In this document: positions 27,397 to 38,000 of the stretch, one piece after another | Layout of the letters: each line of letters opens with the position of its first letter | Position numbering within the stretch: position 1 is the first letter of the stretch | Source of the DNA: Pseudoprimorskyibacter insulae | GTDB lineage: Bacteria > Pseudomonadota > Alphaproteobacteria > Rhodobacterales > Rhodobacteraceae | Direction of reading: 5' to 3' | Assembly (NCBI RefSeq): GCF_900302505.1 | Contig: NZ_OMOJ01000004.1 | Span: 275,708 to 339,707, forward strand | Length of the DNA stretch: 64,000 nucleotides | Position numbers and translations under genes: made by a program | Notes under the pieces: model-generated | Database searches by the model: none | Told to the model about the DNA's origin: nothing | Seen by the model: the letters and a program-made list of their open reading frames with translations, nothing else

Positions 27397-28793
27397 CCCA
27401 GTTTCGCGCGAACGGCGGCGGCAAAAGCCTCGCCGCGTTTTTCGAAATTGTCGTATTGGTCAAAGCTGGCAGCCGCGGGGGCCAGAAGCACCACATCGCC
27501 CGGCTGTGCCTCTTCGATCGCCTTGGCCACAGCCACATCCATATGGGTGCAAATCTCGGCCTCGACTCCCTGAAGTTGCAGGGCAAAACCTGCCGCTTCG
27601 CGCCCGATCACATAGGCCTTGGCGACATTGGCCAGCCCTTCGGACAGGCCATCAAGACCACCCTCTTTCTGCAAGCCGCCACAGACCCAGCGGATATTCT
27701 TGAATGCCAGCAACGCCTTGGCGGCGCTGTCGACATTGGTGGCCTTGCTGTCATTGACGAAGGTCACGCCGTTGGCTTCGGCAATCAACTGGCTGCGATG
27801 CGGCAGGCCTTCGAAGCTGGCAAAAGCCGCCTCAATCACGCGGGGCGCAAGGCCAAGGCAGCGGCAGGCGGCATAGGCCGCGCAGGCGTTTTGGTGGTTG
27901 TGCGCGCCCGGCAACCCGCGAATGTCGCGCAGATCAATTGACCCGACCTGACGCCCCTTGCGCCATTCGCTCAGAAATCCTTTGCGGGCGAACACCATCC
28001 ACCCCGGCCCCGTCAGCTTTTGCCCGGACGATACGCGGATTACCCGGTCATCGCTGGGAACGTCGACCAGCTGGTTGACCATGAACTGGCCTTCGTCTTC
28101 GTCCACGCCGATGATCGCCCGGTCCGGCCCGCCTTCGGCAAACAGCCGTCGCTTGGCCGCGAAATAGCCCCCCGGCCCGCCGTGACGGTCCAGATGGTCG
28201 GGCGACAGGTTGGTGAAGACTGCGATATCCGGCGTCAGCGACCGCGCCAGATCGGTTTGATAGGACGACAGTTCCAGCACCACGACGCCGCCATCCTCGG
28301 GCGGGTCAATATCCAGCACGCCGCGCCCGATGTTCCCCGCCAATTGCGAGGCCCGGTTGGCATGGGTCAGGATGTGATGGATCAGCGCCGAAGTCGTGGA
28401 TTTGCCGTTTGATCCGGTCACCGCGACGACGCGCGGAATGGTGTCAAACTCTTCCCATCCGGCATGCGACAGCGCCCGGAAGAACAGGCCAATATCGTTG
28501 TCCACCGGCACGCCTGCGCCCCAAGCGGCGCGGATCACAGGGTTCGGGGTTGGGTATAGGTGCGGAATGCCGGGGCTGACCACCAGCCACGACAGGCCGT
28601 CCATCACCTGCCCGCGTGCCAGTTCGGCGATCTCAAACCCTTCGGCCTCGGCCTTGGCGCGGGCGTCGGGGTTGTCATCCCAGCACACCGGCACCGCGCC
28701 GCCCTCCTTCAAGGCCCGCGCCGCTGACAGGCCCGACCGGCCAAGCCCCAGAACGCCCACGCGCTTGTCTTCGAAACCATGTACCGGGATCAT
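27393..28793 (-). CDS. murD: UDP-N-acetylmuramoyl-L-alanine--D-glutamate ligase MurD
   Basis: A 466-residue cytoplasmic Mur ligase adding D-Glu. The N-terminal domain has [17 protein letters not shown], the ATP site is [20 protein letters not shown], and the C-terminal domain shows [16 protein letters not shown] and [22 protein letters not shown]. Length is normal. In most relatives mraY lies upstream and ftsW directly downstream. Here the Anbu operon lies upstream and the FAD oxidoreductase gene separates it from ftsW, so murD appears to be transcribed alone or from an upstream read-through. Confidence 0.95.
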   Translation of the reverse strand: MIPVHGFEDKRVGVLGLGRSGLSAARALKEGGAVPVCWDDNPDARAKAEAEGFEIAELARGQVMDGLSWLVVSPGIPHLYPTPNPVIRAAWGAGVPVDNDIGLFFRALSHAGWEEFDTIPRVVAVTGSNGKSTTSALIHHILTHANRASQLAGNIGRGVLDIDPPEDGGVVVLELSSYQTDLARSLTPDIAVFTNLSPDHLDRHGGPGGYFAAKRRLFAEGGPDRAIIGVDEDEGQFMVNQLVDVPSDDRVIRVSSGQKLTGPGWMVFARKGFLSEWRKGRQVGSIDLRDIRGLPGAHNHQNACAAYAACRCLGLAPRVIEAAFASFEGLPHRSQLIAEANGVTFVNDSKATNVDSAAKALLAFKNIRWVCGGLQKEGGLDGLSEGLANVAKAYVIGREAAGFALQLQGVEAEICTHMDVAVAKAIEEAQPGDVVLLAPAAASFDQYDNFEKRGEAFAAAVRAKLG

Positions 28794-28879
28794 TCTGCCG
28801 CTCCGTTCCTGTGGGCCTTGCTGTGGCTCAGGGCTAGCGCAAAGCGCGGCGCGATGCCAGATGGCCCGCGCCCAGCGCC

Positions 28880-29611
28880 TTAGAATTCAAAGGTCGGTTG
28901 TTGATCCAAGGCCGATTTCAGCGCTTCGCCCCAGCCTTGGGAAATGGCCAGAAAATAGGGATCATCCGCAGAAATCCGGCCCGTTTTGCCCTGTTCCAGA
29001 CTGTCGGTTTCATAGAAATGAAAGTCCAGCGGCAGCCCAACGGTCAGGTTCGCCTTGATGGTGGAATCAAAGCTGACCAGCAACAGGCGCATCGCCTCTT
29101 CGAAGCTCAGGCCCGGCTCATAGGCGCGGACAAGGATCGGGCGACCGTACATCATCTCGCCAATTTGGAAGAAAGGCGTGTCTGCCCCGGCCTCGATGAA
29201 GTTGCCTTCGGGATAGATCAGGAACAGACGCGGCGGCCCGCCCGCGATTTGCCCGCCAAGGATCAAGGTCGCGTTGAACGCCGAATCGGCACGCTGGCCG
29301 ACTTGGGCATGATTGGCGATCACATCTTTCAGCGTTTTGGCGATCAGGCGCGCGGCCTGAAACATCGACGGCACCGCCAGAATAGACGGATCGCGTTCGT
29401 CATGCGCCTTGGTGCGTTCGTCCAAAATGCTGACGACGGCCTGCGTCGTTGCCAGATTTCCCGCGGACATCAATGTGATGACGCCCTGCCCCGGCTGTTC
29501 CCAGATCTTCATCTTCTGGAAGGTCGAGATATTATCCAGCCCGGCATTGGTTCGGGTGTCCGACATGAACACCAGCCCCTTTTCGAGCATCATTCCAACG
29601 CAATACGTCAT
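28880..29611 (-). CDS. Anbu, proteasome-like peptidase
   Basis: A 243-residue Ntn-hydrolase of the Anbu (ancestral beta subunit) family, related to HslV and the 20S proteasome. The protein starts [22 protein letters not shown]; after removal of Met the N-terminal Thr would be the nucleophile, and the SDTRTNAG segment is the family hallmark. Further blocks are [18 protein letters not shown] and [10 protein letters not shown]. Anbu proteins assemble into open helical or ring structures; peptidase activity is weak or unproven. It is the last gene of a four-gene operon with a transglutaminase, an alpha-E protein and a circularly permuted ATP-grasp, a linkage known across proteobacteria. Nine bases separate it from the transglutaminase gene. 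Confidence 0.92.
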   Translation of the reverse strand: MTYCVGMMLEKGLVFMSDTRTNAGLDNISTFQKMKIWEQPGQGVITLMSAGNLATTQAVVSILDERTKAHDERDPSILAVPSMFQAARLIAKTLKDVIANHAQVGQRADSAFNATLILGGQIAGGPPRLFLIYPEGNFIEAGADTPFFQIGEMMYGRPILVRAYEPGLSFEEAMRLLLVSFDSTIKANLTVGLPLDFHFYETDSLEQGKTGRISADDPYFLAISQGWGEALKSALDQQPTFEF

Positions 29612-29620
29612 GGCAGGCCT

Positions 29621-30418
29621 TTATTGCTGCACCACTTCGATTTCGACAGCCAAAGCCTCGCCCTCGCCGCCAATCCGCATGCCAGTTACAGGGGCCGCTT
29701 GGGAATAGTCCAGACCTGTCGCGACGCGAACATATCGGGCATCCGGCGAAATTGCGTTCGACACGTCGAACCCGACCCAGCCAAGCCCGTCGACATAGGC
29801 TTCGGCCCAGGCGTGCATGGCTTCTTGCGTGGTTTGGGTGTCCAGCATCAGATAGCCCGACACGTAGCGCGCGGGCAGGCCCATGTCGCGGGCACAGGCC
29901 AAAAACAAATGGGTGTGATCCTGACAAACGCCATTGCCATCTTCGAGGATCTGTTCGACATTGCGATCCACCGCCTTGACCGATTTGTCGTAGCCGACCG
30001 CCTGCAAGACAAGCGCTGACAGGTTGTGCATCCGCTCCAGCTCGGTCGCGCCTTCGACCTGACGCGCCAAGGCTTTGACCCCCTGCCCGATTTTGGTCAG
30101 ATCCGTGGATTGACGGTAGAGCCACAGAGGCGCCGGGCCGCGATGCCGCCCCACCACGCCATAGGAATCCGCGATCTGCACTTCGCCGGCACTGGTCAGA
30201 ACCAGTTCGGTCGTGCCCTTTTCAAAGCTGACCAATTCCACATGATTGTTGTGGTAATCGGTAAAGCTCAGTTGCGACTGGCCCCCCTGAATGGTGGTCG
30301 TCCAGCCGTGGATGGTTTGTTGATCGGTCTCTTTGGGCGTTTTGCGCACCTGTTGCAGACCGAAATTGACCTCGGACGGAAATATATAGCGGGTCGTGTG
30401 TGAAACCTTCAGGCGCAT
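29621..30418 (-). CDS. Transglutaminase-like protein of the Anbu operon
   Basis: A 265-residue transglutaminase/cysteine-protease-fold protein. The N-terminal beta domain (bacterial transglutaminase-like N, MRLKVSHTTRYIF...) is followed by the catalytic core with GNGVCQDHTHLFLACAR (nucleophile Cys), MHAWAEAYVDGLGWVGFD (His) and an Asp in WVGFDVSNA. In this operon type it is thought to cleave or form isopeptide/peptide bonds on a peptide product, working with the ATP-grasp. The ATG at 30418 lies four bases after the alpha-E stop codon; the longer start at 30445 would overlap that gene by 23 bases. Confidence 0.9.
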   Translation of the reverse strand: MRLKVSHTTRYIFPSEVNFGLQQVRKTPKETDQQTIHGWTTTIQGGQSQLSFTDYHNNHVELVSFEKGTTELVLTSAGEVQIADSYGVVGRHRGPAPLWLYRQSTDLTKIGQGVKALARQVEGATELERMHNLSALVLQAVGYDKSVKAVDRNVEQILEDGNGVCQDHTHLFLACARDMGLPARYVSGYLMLDTQTTQEAMHAWAEAYVDGLGWVGFDVSNAISPDARYVRVATGLDYSQAAPVTGMRIGGEGEALAVEIEVVQQ

Positions 30419-30422
30419 CGGC

Positions 30423-31364
30423 TCATTCGTAGAATCTATAGTCAATTTCGATCTGGCTGGCCAAATCGGCGATCAGGCTCAGAATTTTCTGAATATACTC
30501 ATGCAAGCCATACTCGAAAATCGCCTCGATGTCGTGCGAAAGAAACTGACGCCGGATCTGATCGGCCATTTGGAAGGATGGCAGGCGGATGCCATGATCA
30601 TCCGTCAGATAGCCAAGGTTATCGCAGATTTTACTGATACAGAAGGCCAAGCTGCGCGGCATCCGGCGGTCAAGGATCAGGAATTGCACGATATCGCGGG
30701 GGTCGTAGCTGTTGCCATAGGCCATGCGGAACCCGCCACGGGCCGAGACTGAGCGCAGGATCGTTTCCCATTGCACGTTGTCGATGGATGACCCGACCGA
30801 CATAACCGAGGGCAGCAGGACATAGTATTTGACGTCCAGAATCCGTGCGGTGTTGTCGGCCCGTTCCAGAAACGTGCCAATGCGGGCGAAATCATAAATG
30901 TCGTTCCGTAGCATCGTGCCATGCGTGGTGCCGCGCACCAAGGACGTGCGCTGACGGATCGCGCCAAGGGTTTGCGGCAAATCGCGTTCATTCACCTTGC
31001 GGGCCAGCAAATCCTTGCAGGTCATATAGGTGCTGTTCGTCGCTTCCCAGACTTCGGTGGTCAGCGCCGTCCGCACCATACGCGCATTCTGGCGGGCGCT
31101 GGCGATTGAGGTCATGACCGACGAATGGTTGTCCTTGGACCGCAGCATCCAATCGATGACCTGATCTTTGGCGATGTCGTCATTGGCGGCCTCATAGCCT
31201 GACAGCACGCCCGCCGTCAGCATGATCGACCGCCATTCGTCATCCGCCGCCGCAAGCCGCGTCAGGGCGATACGTTGGCCGGTTTCAATCAGTCGTGTTG
31301 TGTTCTCGGCCCGCTCTAGCGAACGGTACATCCAGAAAAGGCCGTTGGCAGTTTTCCCGAGCAT
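30423..31364 (-). CDS. Alpha-E domain protein (DUF403)
   Basis: A 313-residue all-helical protein of the alpha-E/DUF403 family, recognised by MLGKTANGLFWMYRSLERAENTTRLIE at the start and later IGTFLERADNTARILDVKYYVLLP with the repeated ER(A)-NT motif. Function unknown; always found with a circularly permuted ATP-grasp and transglutaminase. Its ATG at 31364 overlaps the TGA of the ATP-grasp gene (TGATG), giving translational coupling. Confidence 0.9.
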   Translation of the reverse strand: MLGKTANGLFWMYRSLERAENTTRLIETGQRIALTRLAAADDEWRSIMLTAGVLSGYEAANDDIAKDQVIDWMLRSKDNHSSVMTSIASARQNARMVRTALTTEVWEATNSTYMTCKDLLARKVNERDLPQTLGAIRQRTSLVRGTTHGTMLRNDIYDFARIGTFLERADNTARILDVKYYVLLPSVMSVGSSIDNVQWETILRSVSARGGFRMAYGNSYDPRDIVQFLILDRRMPRSLAFCISKICDNLGYLTDDHGIRLPSFQMADQIRRQFLSHDIEAIFEYGLHEYIQKILSLIADLASQIEIDYRFYE

Positions 31365-32788
31365 CAGTCCTCCAGAACCCAAGTGTCTTTGGTGCCGCCG
31401 CCCTGCGATGAGTTCACCACAAGCGAGCCTTTTTTCAGCGCCACCCGCGTCAGACCGCCGGGCGTGATGTTGATCCCTTCGGGGCTAACCAGAACGAAAG
31501 GCCGCAGATCGACGTGACGCGGGGCCAGCCCCTGCCGGGTGAAGATCGGCACGGTGGACAGCGATAGCGTCGGCTGAGCGATGTAGTTGGATGGCCGGGC
31601 GGTCAGTTTGCGGCGGAACTCGGCGATTTCCTTGCGCGTCGCGGTAGGGCCGATCAACATGCCATAGCCGCCAGATCCGTGCACCTCTTTAACGACCAGA
31701 TCTTCGAGGTTATCCAACACATAGTCCAGCGACTCCTTCTCAGAACAGCGCCATGTCGGCACGTTTTCCAAGATGGGCCGCTCGCCGGTGTAGAACTCAA
31801 CAATTTCAGGCATATAGCTATAGATCGCCTTATCGTCGGCAATGCCCGTTCCGGGCGCGTTGGCGATGGTGATCCCGCCCGAACGGTAGACATCCATAAT
31901 GCCCGGCACGCCCAACTGACTTTCGGGGTTGAAGTTCAGCGGATCAAGGAAATCATCGTCGATCCGGCGATAGATCACGTCAATTGGTTTATACCCGCTG
32001 GTTGTGCGCATGGCGACACGCCCGTCCACGACCCGCAGGTCATGGCCTTCGACCAGTTCAACGCCCATTTGATCGGCCAGAAAGGCGTGCTCAAAATACG
32101 CGGCGTTATAGATCCCCGGCGTCAGAACGGCGACGGTCGGACGACCGCTGGCCTTTTCCGGCGCACAAGCTGCCAAGGATCGGCGCAGCGCGGCCGGGTA
32201 ATTTTCGACAGGCTGCACGCGGTTCGTGGCAAAAAGTTCGGGAAACATCTGAAGCATGGTTTCCCGGTTTTCCAGCATATAGCTGACACCCGAAGGCGTG
32301 CGGGCGTTGTCTTCCAGAACATAGAACTGGTCCGGCCCGGTGCGGACAAGGTCTATGCCCACGATATGCGTATAAATCCCGCCCGGAGGCGTCACGCCGA
32401 TCATATGCGGAAGGAAGGCAGCGTTCTGGCTGATCATCCGTTCGGGAATGCGGCCTGCTATGATGATTTCCTGACGGTTGTAGATGTCATGCAGAAAGGC
32501 GTTTATGGCGCGCACGCGCTGTTCGATCCCGCGCGACAGTTTCTGCCATTCCCGCCCCGAAATGATGCGCGGTACGATGTCGAAGGGGATCAGCCGTTCT
32601 TCGGCCTCGGCCCGGCCATAGACGTTGAAGGTGATCCCCGTCAGTCGGAACAGTTCTTCGGCTTCGCGCTGCTTGGCCCGTAATCTGGATGGGTCTTCGC
32701 CATCGAACCAGGTCTTGAACACCTCATAGGGGGGCCGGACCTCGCCGCCAGTGCCACCCATCTCATCGAATATCGGATCTTGCTCCAT
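31364..32788 (-). CDS. Circularly permuted ATP-grasp protein (DUF404/DUF407)
   Basis: A 474-residue predicted peptide or amide ligase of the circularly permuted ATP-grasp family. Typical blocks are PPYEVFKTWFDG near the N-terminus, GRAEAEERLIPFDIVPRII, IVGIDLVRTGPDQFYVLEDNARTPSGVSYML (metal/ATP site with ED-N-R), and VVKEVHGSGGYGMLIGP (the Gly-rich loop). It is the first gene of the Anbu operon, so its promoter should lie in 32789-33092, shared with the divergent RTX gene. Known: these proteins are predicted to make a peptide that the transglutaminase and Anbu handle. The actual product is unknown. Confidence 0.92.
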   Translation of the reverse strand: MEQDPIFDEMGGTGGEVRPPYEVFKTWFDGEDPSRLRAKQREAEELFRLTGITFNVYGRAEAEERLIPFDIVPRIISGREWQKLSRGIEQRVRAINAFLHDIYNRQEIIIAGRIPERMISQNAAFLPHMIGVTPPGGIYTHIVGIDLVRTGPDQFYVLEDNARTPSGVSYMLENRETMLQMFPELFATNRVQPVENYPAALRRSLAACAPEKASGRPTVAVLTPGIYNAAYFEHAFLADQMGVELVEGHDLRVVDGRVAMRTTSGYKPIDVIYRRIDDDFLDPLNFNPESQLGVPGIMDVYRSGGITIANAPGTGIADDKAIYSYMPEIVEFYTGERPILENVPTWRCSEKESLDYVLDNLEDLVVKEVHGSGGYGMLIGPTATRKEIAEFRRKLTARPSNYIAQPTLSLSTVPIFTRQGLAPRHVDLRPFVLVSPEGINITPGGLTRVALKKGSLVVNSSQGGGTKDTWVLED

Positions 32789-33092
32789 GAAATCAGCTTA
32801 AGCCTTTGACTTCTTTAATATTGCCGCGTCTTGCCCACCAGCTAGACACAATTTCAAATCGAACCGCCACCGAATTATGCATCTGACAGGCCCGTGCCTA
32901 TTATTATATCGCCCACGCCGAATGTCTGCCTGTTTGTTCCGCAGATGCCGTTTCGCGACGTTGGCGCGTCACCCGTTTGTGACCTTGCCTCCCCAGATTT
33001 GACTCGAATCCCTCATGGGGCAAGACTGAACCATTCCTTTTTCGTCCCGCGGCGCGGGGGCAATGCTTTGTATAATGAGTGGGGGGCCAGTC
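32789..33092. promoter_or_regulatory. 304-base divergent intergenic region, Anbu operon / RTX gene
   Basis: No gene was seen. It separates the minus-strand Anbu operon from the plus-strand RTX gene and must carry both promoters. It is AT-richer than average at 32800-32915. A TATAAT stands at 33071-33076, but it is too close to the start codon and has no -35 partner, so it is not called as a promoter. A GGGGGG run at 33081 serves as RTX ribosome binding site. Confidence 0.4.
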
Positions 33093-34901
33093 ATGGCAAC
33101 ATTCAATGGAACGTCCGGCAATGACAATGGTGCGGACAACCCGTCTCTGGTCGGGACGGTCGAAGACGATATCATCAACGGTCTGGGAGGCGACGATAGC
33201 CTGTTTGGCGGCGCCGGGGATGACACCCTGTCCGGTGACGATGGCGCGGACCAATTGTTTGGCGATGGCGGCAATGACACGCTGATCTGGCGCTACGACG
33301 ATGACACCGACACGATGAACGGCGGCGATGGCATCGACACGGTGCTGATCCTGCCTGCCACCAGCGGCGTTGAACGCATCCAGAACCTCGTCTTCCAGGA
33401 CGTCGAAACCCTCGACATGAACAGCAAGACATTGATGATCACGCCGGGTCAGGCGGACCTGTTCACCTCGCTGATCAATGTCGGAGAGTTCCGACATGTC
33501 GCGGCGGGCAGCACCGATTTCAGCAACACCACCGATGATCGCGCCGGGCGGTTTTTGGCCTCGAACGGGGATGACAACATCAACCTCAGCGGCTTTTCCT
33601 TTGGCTGGTATCTTGAGGATAATTACGGTGGCAATGACACGCTGACTGGTGGGTCCGGAAATGATGAAATCACCGCTGGCGATGGCGACGACCTTGTGCG
33701 CGGCGGCGCGGGCAATGACACACTGACCGGATCGTCCGGCACCGACACGCTGGAAGGCGGCGCGGGCGATGATCTGTTCTTGGTCAAGTACAAAGGCCAG
33801 ATCACCAACCCGCCGCAAGACACCATCGACGGCGGCGACGGCACAGACACGGTGCAGAACAACACCTTCAGTGCGTTATACCTGCAAGGCCTCACCCTGA
33901 TTGATGTTGAGGTTCTGCACGCCGGGTCCGTCTATGCCAATGCGGGCCAGCTGGAATTCTTTGACGACATCCAGAACCTGTCGGGCATCAATCTGGTGAC
34001 CGCCGGGCGCACAAACCTGAATGGCCGCATCAGCGATGTCAGTTCTAGCTTTGGGTCGTTCTATATCAATGGCAGCCTAGAGGATGATACGATCATCGCC
34101 AATGAGCTGACCTTTGGCCTTCAGTACAACCACGGCTCGGGCAATGACACGATCTATTCCGGGTCTGGCAATGACACGCTTCAGGGCAGCGGCAACAGTC
34201 GTCTTGATGCGGGCGCGGGCGATGACAGTCTGGAAGGCCGCGAAGGAAATGACACCCTGATCGGCGGGGCTGGCAATGACACATTGCATGGCGGCGCGGA
34301 TAGCGACACGCTGAACGGCGGTGACGGCGACGACCTGATCTATGGCGCGGGATCGGCCAGCAATGGCGCGGATCTGCGCGACGTGATCTATGCGGGCGCA
34401 GGCAACGATACAATCGACGCCGGAACTGGCAACGATCTGGTCTATGCCGGGTCCGGCGATGACAGCGCCGAAGGCGGCTATGGCTCGGACGAATTGATCG
34501 GCGAAGCGGGCAACGACTCGCTTTCCGGCAGCGCCCTGTCCGACGCCCTGTTTGGCGGTGCGGGCGATGATTTCCTGAACGGCGGCTTCGGGTTTGACCG
34601 TCTGAACGGCGGTGATGGGGCCGACCAATTCTATCATATTGGAGATTCCAACCACGGCAGCGACTGGATTCAGGACTACGATGCCGCCGAAGGTGACGTG
34701 CTGTTTTACGGCGGAAGCGCGGTCAAAGATGACTTCCTTGTGCAGCGCGCAACCACCCCGACCGCAGGCGCCGCAAACGTACAGGAAGTGTTTGTGACCC
34801 ATAAAAGCACAGGCGTTCTGCTATGGGCGCTGGTGGATGGCGACGCCCAAACAAGCCTGAACGTCAAATCCGGCGCCGAGGTTTTCGACCTGTTGGCCTA
34901 A
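33093..34901 (+). CDS. RTX calcium-binding protein (smaller paralogue)
   Basis: A 602-residue acidic protein built of hemolysin-type calcium-binding nonapeptides (GGxGxDxLx; for example GGDDSLFGGAGDDTLSGDDG and many GNDTL repeats) at about residues 10-80, 180-240 and 340-500, with repeat-poor beta-rich segments between. There is no N-terminal signal peptide, which fits type I secretion by an uncleaved C-terminal signal. The last 110 residues (from FGFDRLNGG) closely match the end of the larger RTX protein at 35061. The final residues EVFDLLA are of the small hydrophobic type usual in T1SS signals. No catalytic domain was recognised. ATG at 33093 follows GGGGGG. No T1SS transporter genes are in the window. 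Confidence 0.88.
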   Translation: MATFNGTSGNDNGADNPSLVGTVEDDIINGLGGDDSLFGGAGDDTLSGDDGADQLFGDGGNDTLIWRYDDDTDTMNGGDGIDTVLILPATSGVERIQNLVFQDVETLDMNSKTLMITPGQADLFTSLINVGEFRHVAAGSTDFSNTTDDRAGRFLASNGDDNINLSGFSFGWYLEDNYGGNDTLTGGSGNDEITAGDGDDLVRGGAGNDTLTGSSGTDTLEGGAGDDLFLVKYKGQITNPPQDTIDGGDGTDTVQNNTFSALYLQGLTLIDVEVLHAGSVYANAGQLEFFDDIQNLSGINLVTAGRTNLNGRISDVSSSFGSFYINGSLEDDTIIANELTFGLQYNHGSGNDTIYSGSGNDTLQGSGNSRLDAGAGDDSLEGREGNDTLIGGAGNDTLHGGADSDTLNGGDGDDLIYGAGSASNGADLRDVIYAGAGNDTIDAGTGNDLVYAGSGDDSAEGGYGSDELIGEAGNDSLSGSALSDALFGGAGDDFLNGGFGFDRLNGGDGADQFYHIGDSNHGSDWIQDYDAAEGDVLFYGGSAVKDDFLVQRATTPTAGAANVQEVFVTHKSTGVLLWALVDGDAQTSLNVKSGAEVFDLLA

Positions 34902-34910
34902 GCCCAAACT

Positions 34911-34934
34911 GCCCAGAGGCCGCAGCCTCTGGGC
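34911..34934 (+). terminator. Perfect hairpin after the first RTX gene
   Basis: GCCCAGAGGC at 34911-34920 pairs perfectly with GCCTCTGGGC at 34925-34934 around CGCA, nine bases after the stop codon. No T-run follows, so it may stop transcription poorly or protect the 3' end of the mRNA. Confidence 0.65.
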
Positions 34935-35060
34935 ACACCCGCATTACGCAACGTCATGCAAAATGTTTCGCCAACTTGCTGAGTTGCGGGGCAAATTTGA
35001 TATGCGTCAATTCGAATGTCTCCCGGAAGTTTTAACATAATTTCATAAAGGGGGATCATC

Positions 35061-38000
35061 ATGGCTAATTTCTTCGTCACTGACGTCTATTCGAACACGT
35101 CCGACAATGTGCTCCATGGCACGGCGGATTTTGATCGGCTGACCTATACCTACACCCGCCCCGAGGGCGGTGTTGAACTGACTATCACCGACAATGGGAA
35201 CACCTATAGTGGGCTGTTCGACGGGTATTATACTTTCAACGCCTACTTCACCTCGATTGAGGCGTTCACCGTCAATGTTCAATCTGATACCAGCTCGCGC
35301 CTGACCACTGGTGCGGGGGACGATATCTTCAACCTCGCTGGCGGCAATGACACCGTCTACAGCGGCACGGGAAGCGACCAGATCAACGGCGGTGCCGGGC
35401 GCGATTTCTGGGGCGCGGATCTGTCGGAATTCAGTGCCAATACCCTGATCGACCTGAACGCTGTGTCCAACTACGGCACGGGCGGGGTGGTGCAGAACGT
35501 TGAAGGCGTGAACCTGACCATGGGCGCGGGCAATGACACGGTCGTCGGCCATGCCCTGATGGAAACCAACTATGGCGACACCATCCGCGGCGGCGCAGGC
35601 GATGACCTGATCAAATTGGATCTTGGCGGCTGGGATGCGGTTGAAGGCGGTACAGGCGACGACCGTCTGCACGTCACCAACAACCTTGCCGAACCGACCA
35701 TGTCGATTGATAGTCTCACGCTTGGGGCGGATGGCTATTCAGGCTTTATCGACGGCAATTACATCAACAACATCGACTTTTCCGGGATCGAGCATTTCAC
35801 CGTCATCGACAATGCTGGCGGCAATGACAACCTGAACACCGGCAATGGCAACGACAGCCTGTTCGGCGGTATGGGCAATGACACCATGCGGTCGGCGCAA
35901 GGCTATGACACCATCGACGGCGGCGAAGGGCGTGACTTCTGGCAGGGCGATACCAGCTTTAGCGACACGGCCGTGGCCATCGACCTGAACGGGCCATCGA
36001 CCTATCTGGGCCAAGGCAGCGTGCAGAATGTCGAAGGCTTCGACGTCACCACCGCCGGCGGCAACGATAGTCTGACCGGCTGTGTCAGCGGGGAAACCAA
36101 CTATGGCGACACCGTGCACTCGGGCGGCGGCGATGACCTGATCACCCTATGGCTTGGCGGCTGGGATAGCGTCGATGGCGGCGCAGGCAGCGACCGGCTG
36201 GTGGTGACCAACCAAGTCAGCCCCGGCACCGGGCTTTCCCTGACCAACACCCGGACCCCCGAAGGGACATTCGGGTACACTGGCTTTATCGATGGCTATT
36301 ATATCAACAACATCGACTTTTCCGGGATCGAGCATTTCACCTTCACCGATCTGAACAACGGCAACGACCACTTTGTTGCCGGGTCCGGCAATGACAGCCT
36401 GACCGGCGGCGGTGGCAATGACACGCTGAACAGCGGTGCAGGTCAGGACACGGTGAATGGCGGCGACGGCAATGACGCTTGGGTCGCGGACCTGAGCGCG
36501 GTCACCACACCGCTGAGCATTGACCTGAACGGCACCTCTACCCTGCCCGGCGGCGGCACGCTGACGAATATGGAAGGCATGAACCTGCTGTCGGGCAGCG
36601 GCAACGACACGCTGCGCGGCCACGACTCAGTCTATATGAACGACACCGTCAACGGTGGTGCCGGTGATGACATCATCCAATTGGCGCTGCACCGCTGGGA
36701 TCTGGTCGTTGGCGGCACCGGCAATGACCGGCTGATCGTCACCAACGATGTGAGCGACGGCGCGGTCGTCATGAGCTCTTTTAGGGCCACCGATGATGGC
36801 ACCGGCTATTCGGGGTTCATTGACGGCTATTACACCAACAACATCGACTTCTCGGGGATCAATGACTTCACCTTCATCGATACCGCCGGCACAAGCGACA
36901 ACTTCACCTCGGGCGCAGGCGCGGATCTGCTGATCGGTGGCGGCGGCAATGACACGCTGAACAGCGGGTCGGGCAATGACACCGTCGATGGCGGCGAAGG
37001 TCGCGACTACTGGATGGCCGATCATTCGGGCCTGACCACTGCAGTCGTGGTCGACCTGAACGGCCCCAGCACCCTGCCCGGCGGCGGCGCTCTGACCAAT
37101 GTCGAAGGGATGAACCTGAAGACCGGGTCCGGCAATGACGCCATCACCGGCCTTGCCCTGCGCGAAAGTAACTACGGCGATATCATCGACACCGGCGCGG
37201 GGGACGACGTGGTGACCCTGTCGCTGGCGGCGTGGGATGGCGTCTGGATGGGTCCGGGCGATGACCGTCTGATCGTGACAACCGATCTGGTAGCCAGCCC
37301 GCATGTCAACGTCAGCGCCTTTTCCGAGGACGAAAATGGCGAAGGCTATTCCGGCTTTATCGATGGGTATTACACCAACAACATCGACTTTCACGGGGTG
37401 AACCACTTCACCTTTATCGACAACGCAGGCGGCAATGACCGGTTCGTTTCGGGCATGGGCAACGACAGCCTGTCCGGTGGCGCGGGCAATGACACCCTGA
37501 TCAGTGGCGGCGGACTGGATACGATCGATGGCGGCACCGGTGTGGATTATTGGACCGCCGATATCAGCGCCAATGACACGGCTGTTTTGATCAACCTGAA
37601 TCAAACCTCCACCTATCACGGCGGCGGCAGTGTCAAGAACATCGAAGGCGCGAACCTGACCACAGGTGCGGGCAATGACACCATCGTCAGCAACACCGAT
37701 ATCGCCACCTCGCAAGGCGATGTGTTCACCACCGGTGCGGGCGATGACCGGATCGAAATGGTTCTGGCCAGCTGGGACGCGGTTCACGGCGGCGCAGGGA
37801 TCGACACGCTGAAAGTGACCAACACCCGGACGGACTCGGGCGGGGCCTATATGACGGCGACCGCCGGAACAGACGGGTTCAGCGGCCAATTCGATGGCTA
37901 CTACGTCAACAACCTCGACTTCACGGGGATCGACATCTTCGACTATGACGACCAGTCGAACGGCACGGATAACATCACGGCTGGCTCGGGCAACGACACC

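Noticed and set aside
33071..33076. A perfect TATAAT before the first RTX gene
   Set aside because: It is only 17 bases from the start codon and lacks a -35 hexamer at the right distance, so it would give almost no leader.
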